A stretch of 64,000 nucleotides of DNA from Qipengyuania seohaensis. Lineage in GTDB: Bacteria > Pseudomonadota > Alphaproteobacteria > Sphingomonadales > Sphingomonadaceae. The notes beneath the pieces are model-generated. The model saw only the letters and a program-made list of their open reading frames with translations, did not search any database and was not told where the DNA came from. The stretch spans positions 1,523,001 to 1,587,000 of the forward strand of contig NZ_CP024920.1 in NCBI RefSeq assembly GCF_002795865.1, given 5' to 3'. Of the stretch, positions 7,571 to 15,382 are shown one piece after another (position 1 is the first letter of the stretch; each line of letters begins with the position of its first letter). The position numbers and the translations under genes are program-made.

Positions 7571-8596
7571 ATGCCCGGCATTCTGCTCGACACTCTGAAC
7601 GGTAAGCGCGCTGACAAGGTGCCGCTCTGGCTCATGCGCCAGGCTGGTCGGTATCTTCCCGAGTATCGCGAATTGCGCGCGGAGAAGGGTGGTTTTCTCG
7701 CTATGGCCTATGACAGCGAGGCCGCTTGCGAGATTACGCTGCAGCCTATCGACCGTTTCGGTTTCGATGGGGCGATCCTGTTTTCGGATATCCTGATCGT
7801 GCCGCATGCCCTTGGGCAGCACCTGGAATTTCTGGCGGGCGAGGGCCCCAAGCTTTCTCCTCCGCTGGTCGACGCCGAACTCGGCGGATTAAGTCCGGAG
7901 CGCTCCCGCTACGATCCGATTTACGAAACGGTACGCCTTTGTCGCCAGCGCCTCTCGGACGATGTGACGATGCTCGGCTTTGCAGGCAGTCCGTGGACAG
8001 TTGCGACCTACATGGTCGCTGGCGAGGGTAGCCGTGACCAGCACGATGCGCGGGCCATGGCTTATCGCGACCCAGGCAAATTGCAGGCGATCATCGATGC
8101 GATTGCCCATGAAACGATCGAGTATCTTTCCGGCCAGATCGAGGCCGGTGCAGAGGCCGTGCAGCTCTTCGACAGCTGGGCCGGCAGCCTGGCGCCCGAC
8201 GAGTTCGAACGCTGGGTTATCGCTCCGAACGCGAAGATCGTCGCGGCCTTATCGCAGCGGCATCCTGCAACTCCGATTATTGGCTTTCCCAAGGGAGCTG
8301 GAGAAAAGCTTCCGGCCTATGCTCGCGAAACAGGCGTGAAGGCGGTTGGCGTAGATGAAACGCTCGATCCGGTGTGGGTCGCACGCGAATTACCCGCTGG
8401 GATGGCCGTACAAGGCAATCTGGACCCGCTTCTGCTACTTTCAGGTAGCGAGGCCCTCGAAGGACGCATCAAGACAATCCTCGAGGCTTTTTCCGATCGG
8501 CCGCACGTGTTCAATCTCGGTCACGGGATCGATCGCCGCACACCGATCGCCAATGTCGAGCGATTGATCGCCACTGTCAGGGGTTGGCAGGGGTGA
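7571..8596 (+). CDS. hemE: uroporphyrinogen decarboxylase
   Basis: A 341-residue cytoplasmic enzyme that removes four carboxyl groups from uroporphyrinogen III to give coproporphyrinogen III. The signature Pro-Leu-Trp-Leu-Met-Arg-Gln-Ala-Gly-Arg-Tyr-Leu-Pro-Glu-Tyr-Arg is present, with the catalytic Asp in Phe-Ser-Asp-Ile. The C-terminal Phe-Asn-Leu-Gly-His-Gly motif is intact. I start at the ATG at 7571; a TTG five codons upstream is less likely. It is the first gene right of the putative origin, followed 31 bases later by hemJ and then rho, the standard alphaproteobacterial order. Confidence 0.95.
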   Translation: MPGILLDTLNGKRADKVPLWLMRQAGRYLPEYRELRAEKGGFLAMAYDSEAACEITLQPIDRFGFDGAILFSDILIVPHALGQHLEFLAGEGPKLSPPLVDAELGGLSPERSRYDPIYETVRLCRQRLSDDVTMLGFAGSPWTVATYMVAGEGSRDQHDARAMAYRDPGKLQAIIDAIAHETIEYLSGQIEAGAEAVQLFDSWAGSLAPDEFERWVIAPNAKIVAALSQRHPATPIIGFPKGAGEKLPAYARETGVKAVGVDETLDPVWVARELPAGMAVQGNLDPLLLLSGSEALEGRIKTILEAFSDRPHVFNLGHGIDRRTPIANVERLIATVRGWQG

Positions 8597-8627
8597 CGAA
8601 ACCGGCAGCTATCCCTACATCGCTTGC

Positions 8628-9071
8628 ATGCAGGACGTACTTGCGATGACCTATCTCTGGCTCAAGGCCGGCCACATCATCTTCATGGTGTTCTGGATGG
8701 CTGGACTGTTCATGCTCCCGCGCCAGATGATCTATTGCCACGAAGCCGCGGCGGGATCCGACGAGGAAGCGACATGGGCCAAGCGCATGGGCCTGCTGCG
8801 CAGGATAATCCTCACGCCGAGCCTGATCGTCGTATGGATACTCGGGCTCGCTCTGGCGATGAGTATCGGGGCATTCGACCAAGGCTGGTTTCATGCCAAA
8901 TTGCTGTTCGTGCTGCTTCTGACCGGTTTTCACGGATTCATGGTCGCCAAGTCCAAGGCAATGGCGACCGGTCATCGCCCGCTCAGCGAAAAGCAGTTGC
9001 GCCTGTTTGGCGAAGTGCCCGGAATCCTGCTCGCGGTGATCGTCGTTCTGGTCATCGTAAAACCGTTCTAA
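8628..9071 (+). CDS. hemJ: protoporphyrinogen IX oxidase HemJ
   Basis: A 147-residue, four-helix membrane protein of the HemJ (UPF0093) family, which oxidises protoporphyrinogen IX in bacteria lacking HemG/HemY. The conserved Tyr-Leu-Trp-Leu-Lys-Ala-Gly-His in helix 1 supplies the key His. Leu-Pro-Arg-Gln-Met-Ile-Tyr-Cys-His follows at the helix end, and Lys-Leu-Leu-Phe-Val-Leu starts a later helix. It lies between hemE and rho, so two heme steps are transcribed together. An alternative ATG at 8646 would remove six residues and fits the family N-terminus equally well. Confidence 0.9.
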   Translation: MQDVLAMTYLWLKAGHIIFMVFWMAGLFMLPRQMIYCHEAAAGSDEEATWAKRMGLLRRIILTPSLIVVWILGLALAMSIGAFDQGWFHAKLLFVLLLTGFHGFMVAKSKAMATGHRPLSEKQLRLFGEVPGILLAVIVVLVIVKPF

Positions 9072-9232
9072 GGCAGGTCGGGTGCCCTGTTTGCCGATTG
9101 ACGGCAGGCGGGACGACATTTATCTGCACATCAACAACCGGCAAGTGGCACCGCGATCCAACGGGTGCCGGGTCTGCTTTCTCCAAGCCCATACCGACCC
9201 GCCGGCCATTCCATATATCTGAGTAAAAACAC
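9072..9232 (+). other. 161-base leader between hemJ and rho
   Basis: This non-coding stretch precedes rho. It contains a short hairpin GCCG-ATTGA-CGGC and AT-rich sequence just before the rho start. rho genes are commonly autoregulated by Rho-dependent termination in their leaders, so this may be that leader; no specific rut array can be proven by eye. Confidence 0.35.
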
Positions 9233-10498
9233 ATGCATCTCAAAGATTTAAAAGCAAAAGCGCCCGCAGACCTCGTGGCAATGGCCGAGGAGCTGGGCGT
9301 CGAAGGCGCATCGACCATGCGCCGTCAGGACCTGATGTTCTGCATCCTTCGCGAACTGGCCGAAGATGAAGAATACGACGAAAAGATCATGGGCATCGGT
9401 ACGATCGAAGTGTTGCAGGACGGCTTCGGCTTCCTTCGCAGCCCCGAGGCCAATTATCTCGCCGGCCCCGACGATATCTACGTTTCGCCGAACCAGGTCC
9501 GCAAATGGGGCCTGCGTACCGGCGACACCGTCGAAGGTGAAATTCGCGCACCCAGGGAAGGGGAGCGGTATTTCGCGCTGACGAAGCTGACCAGCGTCAA
9601 TTTCGAAGACCCCGACCAGGTTCGCCACCGCACCAATTTCGACAATTTGACTCCGCTTTATCCGGAACAGAAGCTGTCGCTCGATACTCTCGATCCGACG
9701 GTCAAGGACAAGTCGGCGCGCGTCATCGATATCATCTCGCCTCAGGGTAAGGGCCAGCGCGCCCTTATCGTCGCGCCGCCGCGCACGGGTAAGACCGTCC
9801 TGCTGCAGAACATTGCGAAGGCGATCACGGATAATCATCCGGAAGTCTTCCTCCTGGTCCTGCTCGTCGACGAGCGTCCGGAAGAAGTCACCGACATGCA
9901 GCGCAGCGTTAAGGGCGAGGTGATCTCCTCGACCTTCGACGAACCTGCCAACCGCCACGTGCAGGTCGCCGAAATGGTGATCGAGAAGGCCAAACGCCTT
10001 GTCGAACACAAGCGTGACGTCGTTATCCTCCTCGATTCGATCACGCGCCTCGGCCGCGCCTACAACACAGTGGTCCCGAGCTCGGGCAAGGTACTTACCG
10101 GCGGTGTCGACGCCAATGCGCTCCAGCGTCCCAAGCGCTTCTTCGGCGCGGCTCGTAACATCGAGGAAGGCGGTTCGCTTTCGATTATTGCTACGGCGCT
10201 GATCGACACGGGCAGCCGCATGGACGAAGTCATCTTCGAAGAATTCAAGGGCACCGGTAACAGCGAAATCGTCCTCGACCGCAAGGTTGCCGACAAGCGC
10301 ATCTTCCCGGCTCTCGATGTCGGCAAGTCTGGTACGCGTAAGGAAGAACTGCTGGTCGAGAAGGACAAGCTCTCGAAGATGTGGGTCCTGCGGCGCATCC
10401 TCATGCAGATGGGCACTGTCGATGCGATGGAATTCCTTCTCGACAAGATGAAGGATTCGAAGACCAACGAGGACTTCTTCGCCAATATGAACCAATAG
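9233..10498 (+). CDS. rho: transcription termination factor Rho
   Basis: A 421-residue hexameric RNA helicase. The N-terminal Rho_N helix bundle (residues 1-45, beginning Met-His-Leu-Lys-Asp-Leu-Lys) precedes the RNA-binding cold-shock-like domain (about 50-125) with Gly-Phe-Gly-Phe-Leu-Arg. The ATPase domain has Walker A Pro-Pro-Arg-Thr-Gly-Lys-Thr with Lys187 and Walker B near Val-Ile-Leu-Leu-Asp-Ser. The Q and R loops are conserved. Length is normal, with no inserted domain. The hemE-hemJ-rho order is standard in alphaproteobacteria. Confidence 0.97.
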   Translation: MHLKDLKAKAPADLVAMAEELGVEGASTMRRQDLMFCILRELAEDEEYDEKIMGIGTIEVLQDGFGFLRSPEANYLAGPDDIYVSPNQVRKWGLRTGDTVEGEIRAPREGERYFALTKLTSVNFEDPDQVRHRTNFDNLTPLYPEQKLSLDTLDPTVKDKSARVIDIISPQGKGQRALIVAPPRTGKTVLLQNIAKAITDNHPEVFLLVLLVDERPEEVTDMQRSVKGEVISSTFDEPANRHVQVAEMVIEKAKRLVEHKRDVVILLDSITRLGRAYNTVVPSSGKVLTGGVDANALQRPKRFFGAARNIEEGGSLSIIATALIDTGSRMDEVIFEEFKGTGNSEIVLDRKVADKRIFPALDVGKSGTRKEELLVEKDKLSKMWVLRRILMQMGTVDAMEFLLDKMKDSKTNEDFFANMNQ

Positions 10499-10507
10499 AG
10501 GAACGGT

Positions 10508-10532
10508 GCGCGGCGGGCGCACCCCGCCGCGC
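10508..10532 (+). terminator. strong GC hairpin after rho
   Basis: GCGCGGCGGG (10508-10517) pairs perfectly with CCCGCCGCGC (10523-10532) across a five-base loop, ten bases past the rho stop. No T tract follows, so termination here would be Rho-assisted, or the hairpin may only protect the transcript end. Confidence 0.5.
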
Positions 10533-10541
10533 AGGACTTGA

Positions 10542-10931
10542 GTGCATCGGATCGTCTACAGCAGCATCGCCTCCAAAGGCACCAACACGCCGGACGTGTT
10601 CGAGATCGTGGATGTCTCGGCGCGCAATAATCCGCAGCGTTCCGTGACCGGTTTCCTGCTGTACGATGCCGACAGGTTCCTGCAGATGATCGAAGGGCCG
10701 GCGCTGGCTCTGCAAGCCTTGCTGGAAGACCTGGAAGCGGATCCGAGGCACCACTCTATCGAGGTGCTGCACCGCAGTGCGACAGACGAGCGCTGGTTTC
10801 CCGATTGGGAAATGAAGCAGCTCATTTCGTTCTCTGCCGAACCAGCCCTCGAACAACTCAGGCACACTCTTGCCACCAAGCCTGGCGGGGCTGAGATATT
10901 CGCCATAGTGGATGATTTTCTGCGAGAGTGA
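10542..10931 (+). CDS. BLUF-domain blue-light sensor protein
   Basis: A 129-residue stand-alone BLUF protein that would bind FAD and sense blue light. All photocycle residues are present with AppA spacing: Tyr6, Asn30, Gln48 (in Phe-Leu-Gln-Met-Ile-Glu-Gly), Trp89 and Met91 (Trp-Glu-Met). The Tyr-Ser-Ser-Ile-Ala start and Val-Thr-Gly-Phe-Leu-Leu-Tyr motif are typical. It starts at GTG. There is no attached output domain, so signalling must go through a partner or through the short C-terminal helices. It is 43 bases after rho on the same strand, with a hairpin between. The physiological output is unknown. Confidence 0.92.
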   Translation: MHRIVYSSIASKGTNTPDVFEIVDVSARNNPQRSVTGFLLYDADRFLQMIEGPALALQALLEDLEADPRHHSIEVLHRSATDERWFPDWEMKQLISFSAEPALEQLRHTLATKPGGAEIFAIVDDFLRE

Positions 10932-10958
10932 GCCCGATCGAGCGCGCCGGGCGCCGGC

Positions 10959-11357
10959 TTAACTTGCCTGCTTGTCCAGCATGGCAGCCATCTCTTCCCA
11001 GACCTTGTTGACTGCCTTGAGCGGCCTGACCATCACCTTGAAATCCTTGATCATGCCAACATCATCGAATTGGATGAGGTCGATGCCATTGATGTGGATG
11101 CCGCCCATCTCAGTAGTAAATTCCAGCATCGCATTCTGGCCGTCGACCAGCTCGCGGACATAAGTAAAACTGTCATTTCCAAGGGTTTTGCCTGCTGCAG
11201 CGAGATATCCAATCACCAGATCGCGTCCTTTTTGCGGAGTGTGGACGACAGGCGAATGAAACTCCGCGTCTTCACGGATTATGGCGGCCAGATCGGCAGG
11301 CTTGGAACCTGCGTCGATGACCTCGTGCCACCGCTTCAAACCGATCTCTGCACTCAT
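10959..11357 (-). CDS. SnoaL-like / NTF2-fold protein
   Basis: A 132-residue small alpha-beta barrel of the nuclear transport factor 2 (SnoaL-like) group, which includes small isomerases, hydrolases and ligand-binding proteins. The pattern of an N-terminal helix pair, Phe-His-Ser-Pro-Val, and a C-terminal Asp-Phe-Lys-Val-Met-Val-Arg-Pro strand fits. The ATG at 11357 overlaps the stop of the glutamate-synthase-like gene in an ATGA, so it is translationally coupled to it. A longer in-frame reading upstream lies inside that gene and is rejected. The substrate is unknown. Confidence 0.75.
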   Translation of the reverse strand: MSAEIGLKRWHEVIDAGSKPADLAAIIREDAEFHSPVVHTPQKGRDLVIGYLAAAGKTLGNDSFTYVRELVDGQNAMLEFTTEMGGIHINGIDLIQFDDVGMIKDFKVMVRPLKAVNKVWEEMAAMLDKQAS

Positions 11358-12943
11358 GCATGCCTCCGGAAACTGTCGGACCTCGCAGCATCCCAATGGC
11401 GAGCGAGGGGAGTGGATGAAGGCTTGTCGAGCAGGACACCGGGTTCCGCAAAATAATAAATCTTGTCGAATGCATCGGATCGCGCCCCGTTGATCCTCTC
11501 GCGCATGTCGAGTGGTTTCATATCCCAAGGGCTATCGAGGCCCATAGCGATGGTAATCTCGCGTAAGGAATGAAGGGTCTGCCGCTGGAAGCGGGCCACG
11601 CGCGGGGCCTTGTCTTCGACTATGAGGCCGCGCTGGCGCCACTCTTCCTGAGTCGCGATGCCGGTCGGGCAGGTGCCCTTGTGACAGTTCATCGACTGAA
11701 CGCATCCGAGCGAGAACATGAAAGGACGCGCCGCATTGCACCAGTCGGCACCAAGCGCGAAACTCTTGGCCATCTGCGCGCCAGAATGAATCTTGCCGGA
11801 CGTCGCGATCTTCACCTTGTCTCGGAGCCCTGTACCCACAAGCATGTTGCGGACGAAAATCTGCCCCTCGCGTAGCGGCATGCCAACCGAATTCGACAAT
11901 TCCAGAGGCGCAGCTCCCGTTCCCCCTTCCGCACCATCCACGGTGATGAAGTCCGGGTGCATCCCTGTCTCGAGCATCGCTTTTCCTATCGCGAAGATTT
12001 CGTGCGGAAGGCCGACGCAAAGCTTGATACCGACGGGTTTGCCCCCCGACAGCTCCCTCAGTCTTGTGACGAACTCGAGCAATTCGATCGGCGTGTCGAA
12101 TTCCGGATGCGCCGCCGGGGAAGTCACAGTCTCACCCACCGGCACTCCGCGAGCTTCCGCAATTTCCTTCGTCACCTTAGCGCCCGGCAGGACGCCGCCG
12201 TGACCCGGTTTAGCGCCCTGGCTCAACTTGAGTTCGATCATCTTGACCTGGTCGGAGCCGGCATTTTCTTTAAACTGCTCGGGATCGAAGCGACCATCCT
12301 TGGCCCTGGCTCCGAAGTAGCCGCTACCAAGCTCCCAGATGAGGTCTCCGCCAGGCTTGCGATGATATTTGCTGATCGAGCCTTCGCCTGTGTTGTGCGC
12401 GAAATTGCCCTCCTTCGCGCCTGCGTTTAGCGCCTCGATCGCGCGTCCCGAAAGCGAACCAAAGCTCATAGCCGAAATATTGAGCAGCGATGACGAATAC
12501 GGCTTGGCGCAAGTCTTCTCGCCAACCGTGACGCGCCACTCCTCTGGCGCATTAGATGAGGGCGCGATTGAATGCCCGACCCACTCGTACTCGTCGGAAT
12601 ACACGTCGAGTTCGGTACCCATTGGGTGTGAATCAAGATCGCCTTTGGCCCGGGCGTAGACGAGTGCACGAGCCTGATGACTGAATGGTCGGCCCTCCAG
12701 ATCCCCTTCGACGACATAGGATTGAGCAAAGGGCCTCAGGTCCTCCATGATCCAGCGAATTCTGGCGACGAGCGGGTAGTTTCTTCTAAGTGTGTGTTTT
12801 TCTTGCGAAAAATCCCAGACAGCTAACAGCAGGGCAGGAACCAAGATCCACAGCAACCACCTCGCAGGTTCCCAAAGTCCGGCAATGGCCACCAACAGGT
12901 AGAGGAGGACCGGGATGATGTACCGGAAGGGAATTTTTTCCAT
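11354..12943 (-). CDS. FMN-binding glutamate synthase family protein (membrane-anchored)
   Basis: A 529-residue protein with two N-terminal hydrophobic segments (about residues 8-45) followed by a GltS-type FMN/Fe-S domain. The C-terminal Cys-His-Lys-Gly-Thr-Cys-Pro-Thr-Gly-Ile motif holds cluster cysteines, and the Gly-Ala-Glu-Gly-Gly-Thr-Gly-Ala-Ala-Pro motif is the family FMN-site signature. The glutaminase and GltD parts of true glutamate synthase are absent, so it is not a complete GOGAT. The natural substrate of these stand-alone proteins is unsettled. It is coupled to the downstream SnoaL-like gene and lies 14 bases after the dienelactone-hydrolase-like gene. Confidence 0.85.
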   Translation of the reverse strand: MEKIPFRYIIPVLLYLLVAIAGLWEPARWLLWILVPALLLAVWDFSQEKHTLRRNYPLVARIRWIMEDLRPFAQSYVVEGDLEGRPFSHQARALVYARAKGDLDSHPMGTELDVYSDEYEWVGHSIAPSSNAPEEWRVTVGEKTCAKPYSSSLLNISAMSFGSLSGRAIEALNAGAKEGNFAHNTGEGSISKYHRKPGGDLIWELGSGYFGARAKDGRFDPEQFKENAGSDQVKMIELKLSQGAKPGHGGVLPGAKVTKEIAEARGVPVGETVTSPAAHPEFDTPIELLEFVTRLRELSGGKPVGIKLCVGLPHEIFAIGKAMLETGMHPDFITVDGAEGGTGAAPLELSNSVGMPLREGQIFVRNMLVGTGLRDKVKIATSGKIHSGAQMAKSFALGADWCNAARPFMFSLGCVQSMNCHKGTCPTGIATQEEWRQRGLIVEDKAPRVARFQRQTLHSLREITIAMGLDSPWDMKPLDMRERINGARSDAFDKIYYFAEPGVLLDKPSSTPLARHWDAARSDSFRRHA

Positions 12944-12957
12944 CGAGATCGATGCCT

Positions 12958-13653
12958 TCAGCCTAGGTGTTTTTGGAAGAATTCGCTGGTGCGGCTATCG
13001 GCGAGGTTTGCGGCCTCTTCACTACGCCGATTTCCAAACTCGGTGGCAAAGCCGTGGTCGAGGCCTTTATAATCGTGAAGTGTCACTTTGGGGTGGTCGT
13101 CAAGTCCAGCGTGCATAGCGGCTTGGGTATCCTTGTCGACGAAACCATCTTCTGTGGGGATGTGCAGCATCAGCGGATTCGCGATCGCGTGCTTTTCGTT
13201 GAGGAGGTTGTCGACGCCCACCGCGTAATAGCCAACAGTGGCGTCGCTGTCGGTGCGCGCGGCCGTCATGTAGGCTAGCCGACCGCCGAGGCAGTACCCC
13301 ACGGCGCCGACCTTGGCACATCCTTCCGCGCGTGCATATTTGATGGCCGCCTCGATATCCCGGATGCCTTGGTCCTGGTCAAACTTTCCGAATAAATCCA
13401 AAGCTTTGTTCATCTCCGGCTCGATATCCGGATCGAGTTCGATTCCGTCTTCGAATTGCCAGAACAGGTCCGGAGCGACTGCCAGGTAACCTTCTTCGGC
13501 GAGCTTGTCGCATTTGCGACGGATGCCGGTATTGATGCCGAAGATTTCTTGAATCACCACGATTGCCGCCTTCGCCTTTCCTGCCGGGCGGGCGACGTAG
13601 GCATTGAAGGTGTTCTTGCCGTCGAGTGTGGAGATGGTGACCAGTTCGCTCAT
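12958..13653 (-). CDS. dienelactone hydrolase family protein
   Basis: A 231-residue alpha/beta hydrolase. The nucleophile is Cys in Gly-Tyr-Cys-Leu-Gly-Gly, as in dienelactone hydrolases. The Asp lies near Thr-Glu-Asp-Gly-Phe-Val and the His in Gly-Leu-Asp-His-Gly-Phe. There is no signal peptide. It leads the minus-strand group of three (hydrolase, glutamate-synthase-like, SnoaL-like). No chlorocatechol pathway genes are nearby, so a general carboxylesterase role is more likely than true dienelactone turnover. Confidence 0.88.
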   Translation of the reverse strand: MSELVTISTLDGKNTFNAYVARPAGKAKAAIVVIQEIFGINTGIRRKCDKLAEEGYLAVAPDLFWQFEDGIELDPDIEPEMNKALDLFGKFDQDQGIRDIEAAIKYARAEGCAKVGAVGYCLGGRLAYMTAARTDSDATVGYYAVGVDNLLNEKHAIANPLMLHIPTEDGFVDKDTQAAMHAGLDDHPKVTLHDYKGLDHGFATEFGNRRSEEAANLADSRTSEFFQKHLG

Positions 13654-13764
13654 GCGTGTATTCTCCCTTTATCGTTTGCAGGCCTAGCGCTTGCGCTGCA
13701 GGGCTGGCAAACCCAGATAACAAAAGACCCAGATGTCTTCTGGAGGTTCAACGGAGGAAACGCG

Positions 13765-14028
13765 ATGAAGGTCCATGTCGAAATTGATTGTACGCCGGAA
13801 GAAGCGCGGACCTTCATGGGGTTGCCGGACGTCGGCCAGGCGAATGCCGTGTATGTCGACATGATGTCGAAGGCGATGAAGGGTGTTTCGAGCCCGGATC
13901 AATTGCAGGAATATGCGCGCCAACTCGCGCCCATGGGCCAGGCCGGTTTCAAGCTGTTCCAGAGCTTCATGGAGGGCGCGAATGCGGCTCGTGGATCATC
14001 GAAGCCCGAAAAATCTTCGGACGACTAG
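13765..14028 (+). CDS. DUF6489-type small protein
   Basis: An 87-residue protein of unknown function starting Met-Lys-Val-His-Val-Glu-Ile-Asp-Cys-Thr-Pro-Glu-Glu-Ala-Arg. This family is common in Sphingomonadales, just upstream of mnmE. It has a beta strand, an amphipathic helix rich in Met and Gln, and a polar tail. I start at the ATG at 13765, which has a good GGAGG eight bases upstream; longer frames reaching into the divergent hydrolase are not supported. Only 15 bases separate it from mnmE, suggesting co-transcription. Confidence 0.75.
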   Translation: MKVHVEIDCTPEEARTFMGLPDVGQANAVYVDMMSKAMKGVSSPDQLQEYARQLAPMGQAGFKLFQSFMEGANAARGSSKPEKSSDD

Positions 14029-14043
14029 GGTCCCCCACTTACC

Positions 14044-15318
14044 ATGAGTGATACGATATTCGCTCTGTCGAGCGGATCGCCGCCCGCCGCCATTGGCGTC
14101 ATCAGGATCAGCGGAAACAGCGCCAAGAGCGCCCTGGAAACACTCGCCGGCAGGCTTCCCGATGCCCGGCAAGCGGCATTGCGTTCGATCAAGGACGCAC
14201 AAGGCAATGCGCTGGATCGGGCTCTCGTGCTGTGGTTTGACGGGCCGAGAACCGCCACGGGCGAGGATTTGGCTGAAATCCATTGTCATGGTGGCAGGGC
14301 GGTCGTTGCCGCCATAGAGAAGGCCCTTGAGGCAATGAGTGGCCTTCGTCGCGCCGAACCTGGTGAATTTACCAGACGAGCGTTCGCGAACGGCGTGATG
14401 GATCTGGCAGAGGCTGAAGGTCTGGCGGATCTTCTTGCAGCGGAAACGGAGTTGCAAAGGGTCGCAGCGCAGGCCTCGGCAGGGGGTGTGTTGTCAGCCA
14501 AGGTAGACTGCTGGCGCTCCCAGGTGCTGACACTTTCTGCCTATGTCGAGGCTGCACTCGATTTCGCCGATGAAGACGATGTTGGCGGCCTGCCTGAAGC
14601 TTTCGATGCTGGCCTGGCAAAGGTTGTCGGTGAGATCCGCGATGCGTTGAACGCCCCGCGGGCAGAGCGCCTACGGGATGGACTGCGAGTTGTACTGGCA
14701 GGCCCTCCTAATGCGGGGAAGTCATCGCTATTCAATGCGTTGCTGGATGAGGGCGCGGCTATCGTTGCCGACGAAGCGGGAACTACCCGGGACGTGATCG
14801 AACGCCCGATCGCCTTTGGCGGAGTTCCCTTCGTGCTTGTAGATACCGCGGGCCTGAGAAACGAAGGTGCTGCCAAGATCGAAGCAATGGGAATAGACCG
14901 CGCTCGCAAGGAACTGGAGAGAGCCGATATGGTTCTTTGGCTTGGCCCCGAAGGCGAAGGGCCTGAAGGCGCGATAGAAGTCTCGGCCAAAGCCGATTTG
15001 GCACCGCGTGAGAAATTGAACCCGAAGCACACCGTTTCCTCGCTTGACGGCACAGGGCTCGAAGAGCTGGTTGGCGACCTCGTCGACATGGCGAAGGGAT
15101 TGATCCCGAAGCCTGGCGAGGCGGCGTTCAACCTTCGTCAGTCGCAAGCCTTGGCGGAGGCCCTCGATGCGCTGAAAGAGGTCACCCCTGACGTTGACCT
15201 TCTTATTGTCGGTGAACGACTGCGCCTCGCCAGGAGGGCATTCGATCGCCTATTGGGACGACAATCCACCGAAGAAGTGCTCGATGCCTTGTTTGGGCGC
15301 TTTTGCATCGGGAAGTAG
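14044..15318 (+). CDS. mnmE: tRNA modification GTPase MnmE
   Basis: A 424-residue protein that with MnmG forms 5-carboxymethylaminomethyl-uridine at the wobble base of certain tRNAs. The N-terminal tetrahydrofolate-binding domain (1-115) is followed by a helical domain. The inserted GTPase domain has G1 at residue 220 (Gly-Pro-Pro-Asn-Ala-Gly-Lys-Ser-Ser). The C-terminal Phe-Cys-Ile-Gly-Lys (420-424) carries the invariant Cys. It heads the mnmE-mnmG-rsmG-parA-parB cluster; a parS site lies right after its stop. Confidence 0.96.
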   Translation: MSDTIFALSSGSPPAAIGVIRISGNSAKSALETLAGRLPDARQAALRSIKDAQGNALDRALVLWFDGPRTATGEDLAEIHCHGGRAVVAAIEKALEAMSGLRRAEPGEFTRRAFANGVMDLAEAEGLADLLAAETELQRVAAQASAGGVLSAKVDCWRSQVLTLSAYVEAALDFADEDDVGGLPEAFDAGLAKVVGEIRDALNAPRAERLRDGLRVVLAGPPNAGKSSLFNALLDEGAAIVADEAGTTRDVIERPIAFGGVPFVLVDTAGLRNEGAAKIEAMGIDRARKELERADMVLWLGPEGEGPEGAIEVSAKADLAPREKLNPKHTVSSLDGTGLEELVGDLVDMAKGLIPKPGEAAFNLRQSQALAEALDALKEVTPDVDLLIVGERLRLARRAFDRLLGRQSTEEVLDALFGRFCIGK

Positions 15319-15321
15319 GAT

Positions 15322-15337
15322 TGTTTCACGTGGAACA
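15322..15337. promoter_or_regulatory. parS site 1 (intergenic, mnmE-mnmG)
   Basis: TGTTTCACGTGGAACA matches the bacterial parS consensus TGTTNCACGTGNAACA at every position. It lies in the gap between mnmE and mnmG and is a ParB loading site for chromosome segregation. Confidence 0.92.
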
Positions 15338-15382
15338 CCTCAAGCTTTGACCCGGTAACGAAACCCATTTATCGGCGTCCAT

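Noticed and set aside
9248-10522. Long open frame opposite rho (424 codons, minus strand)
   Set aside because: It is a shadow of the conserved rho gene in GC-rich DNA; no recognisable domain and no independent ribosome site.
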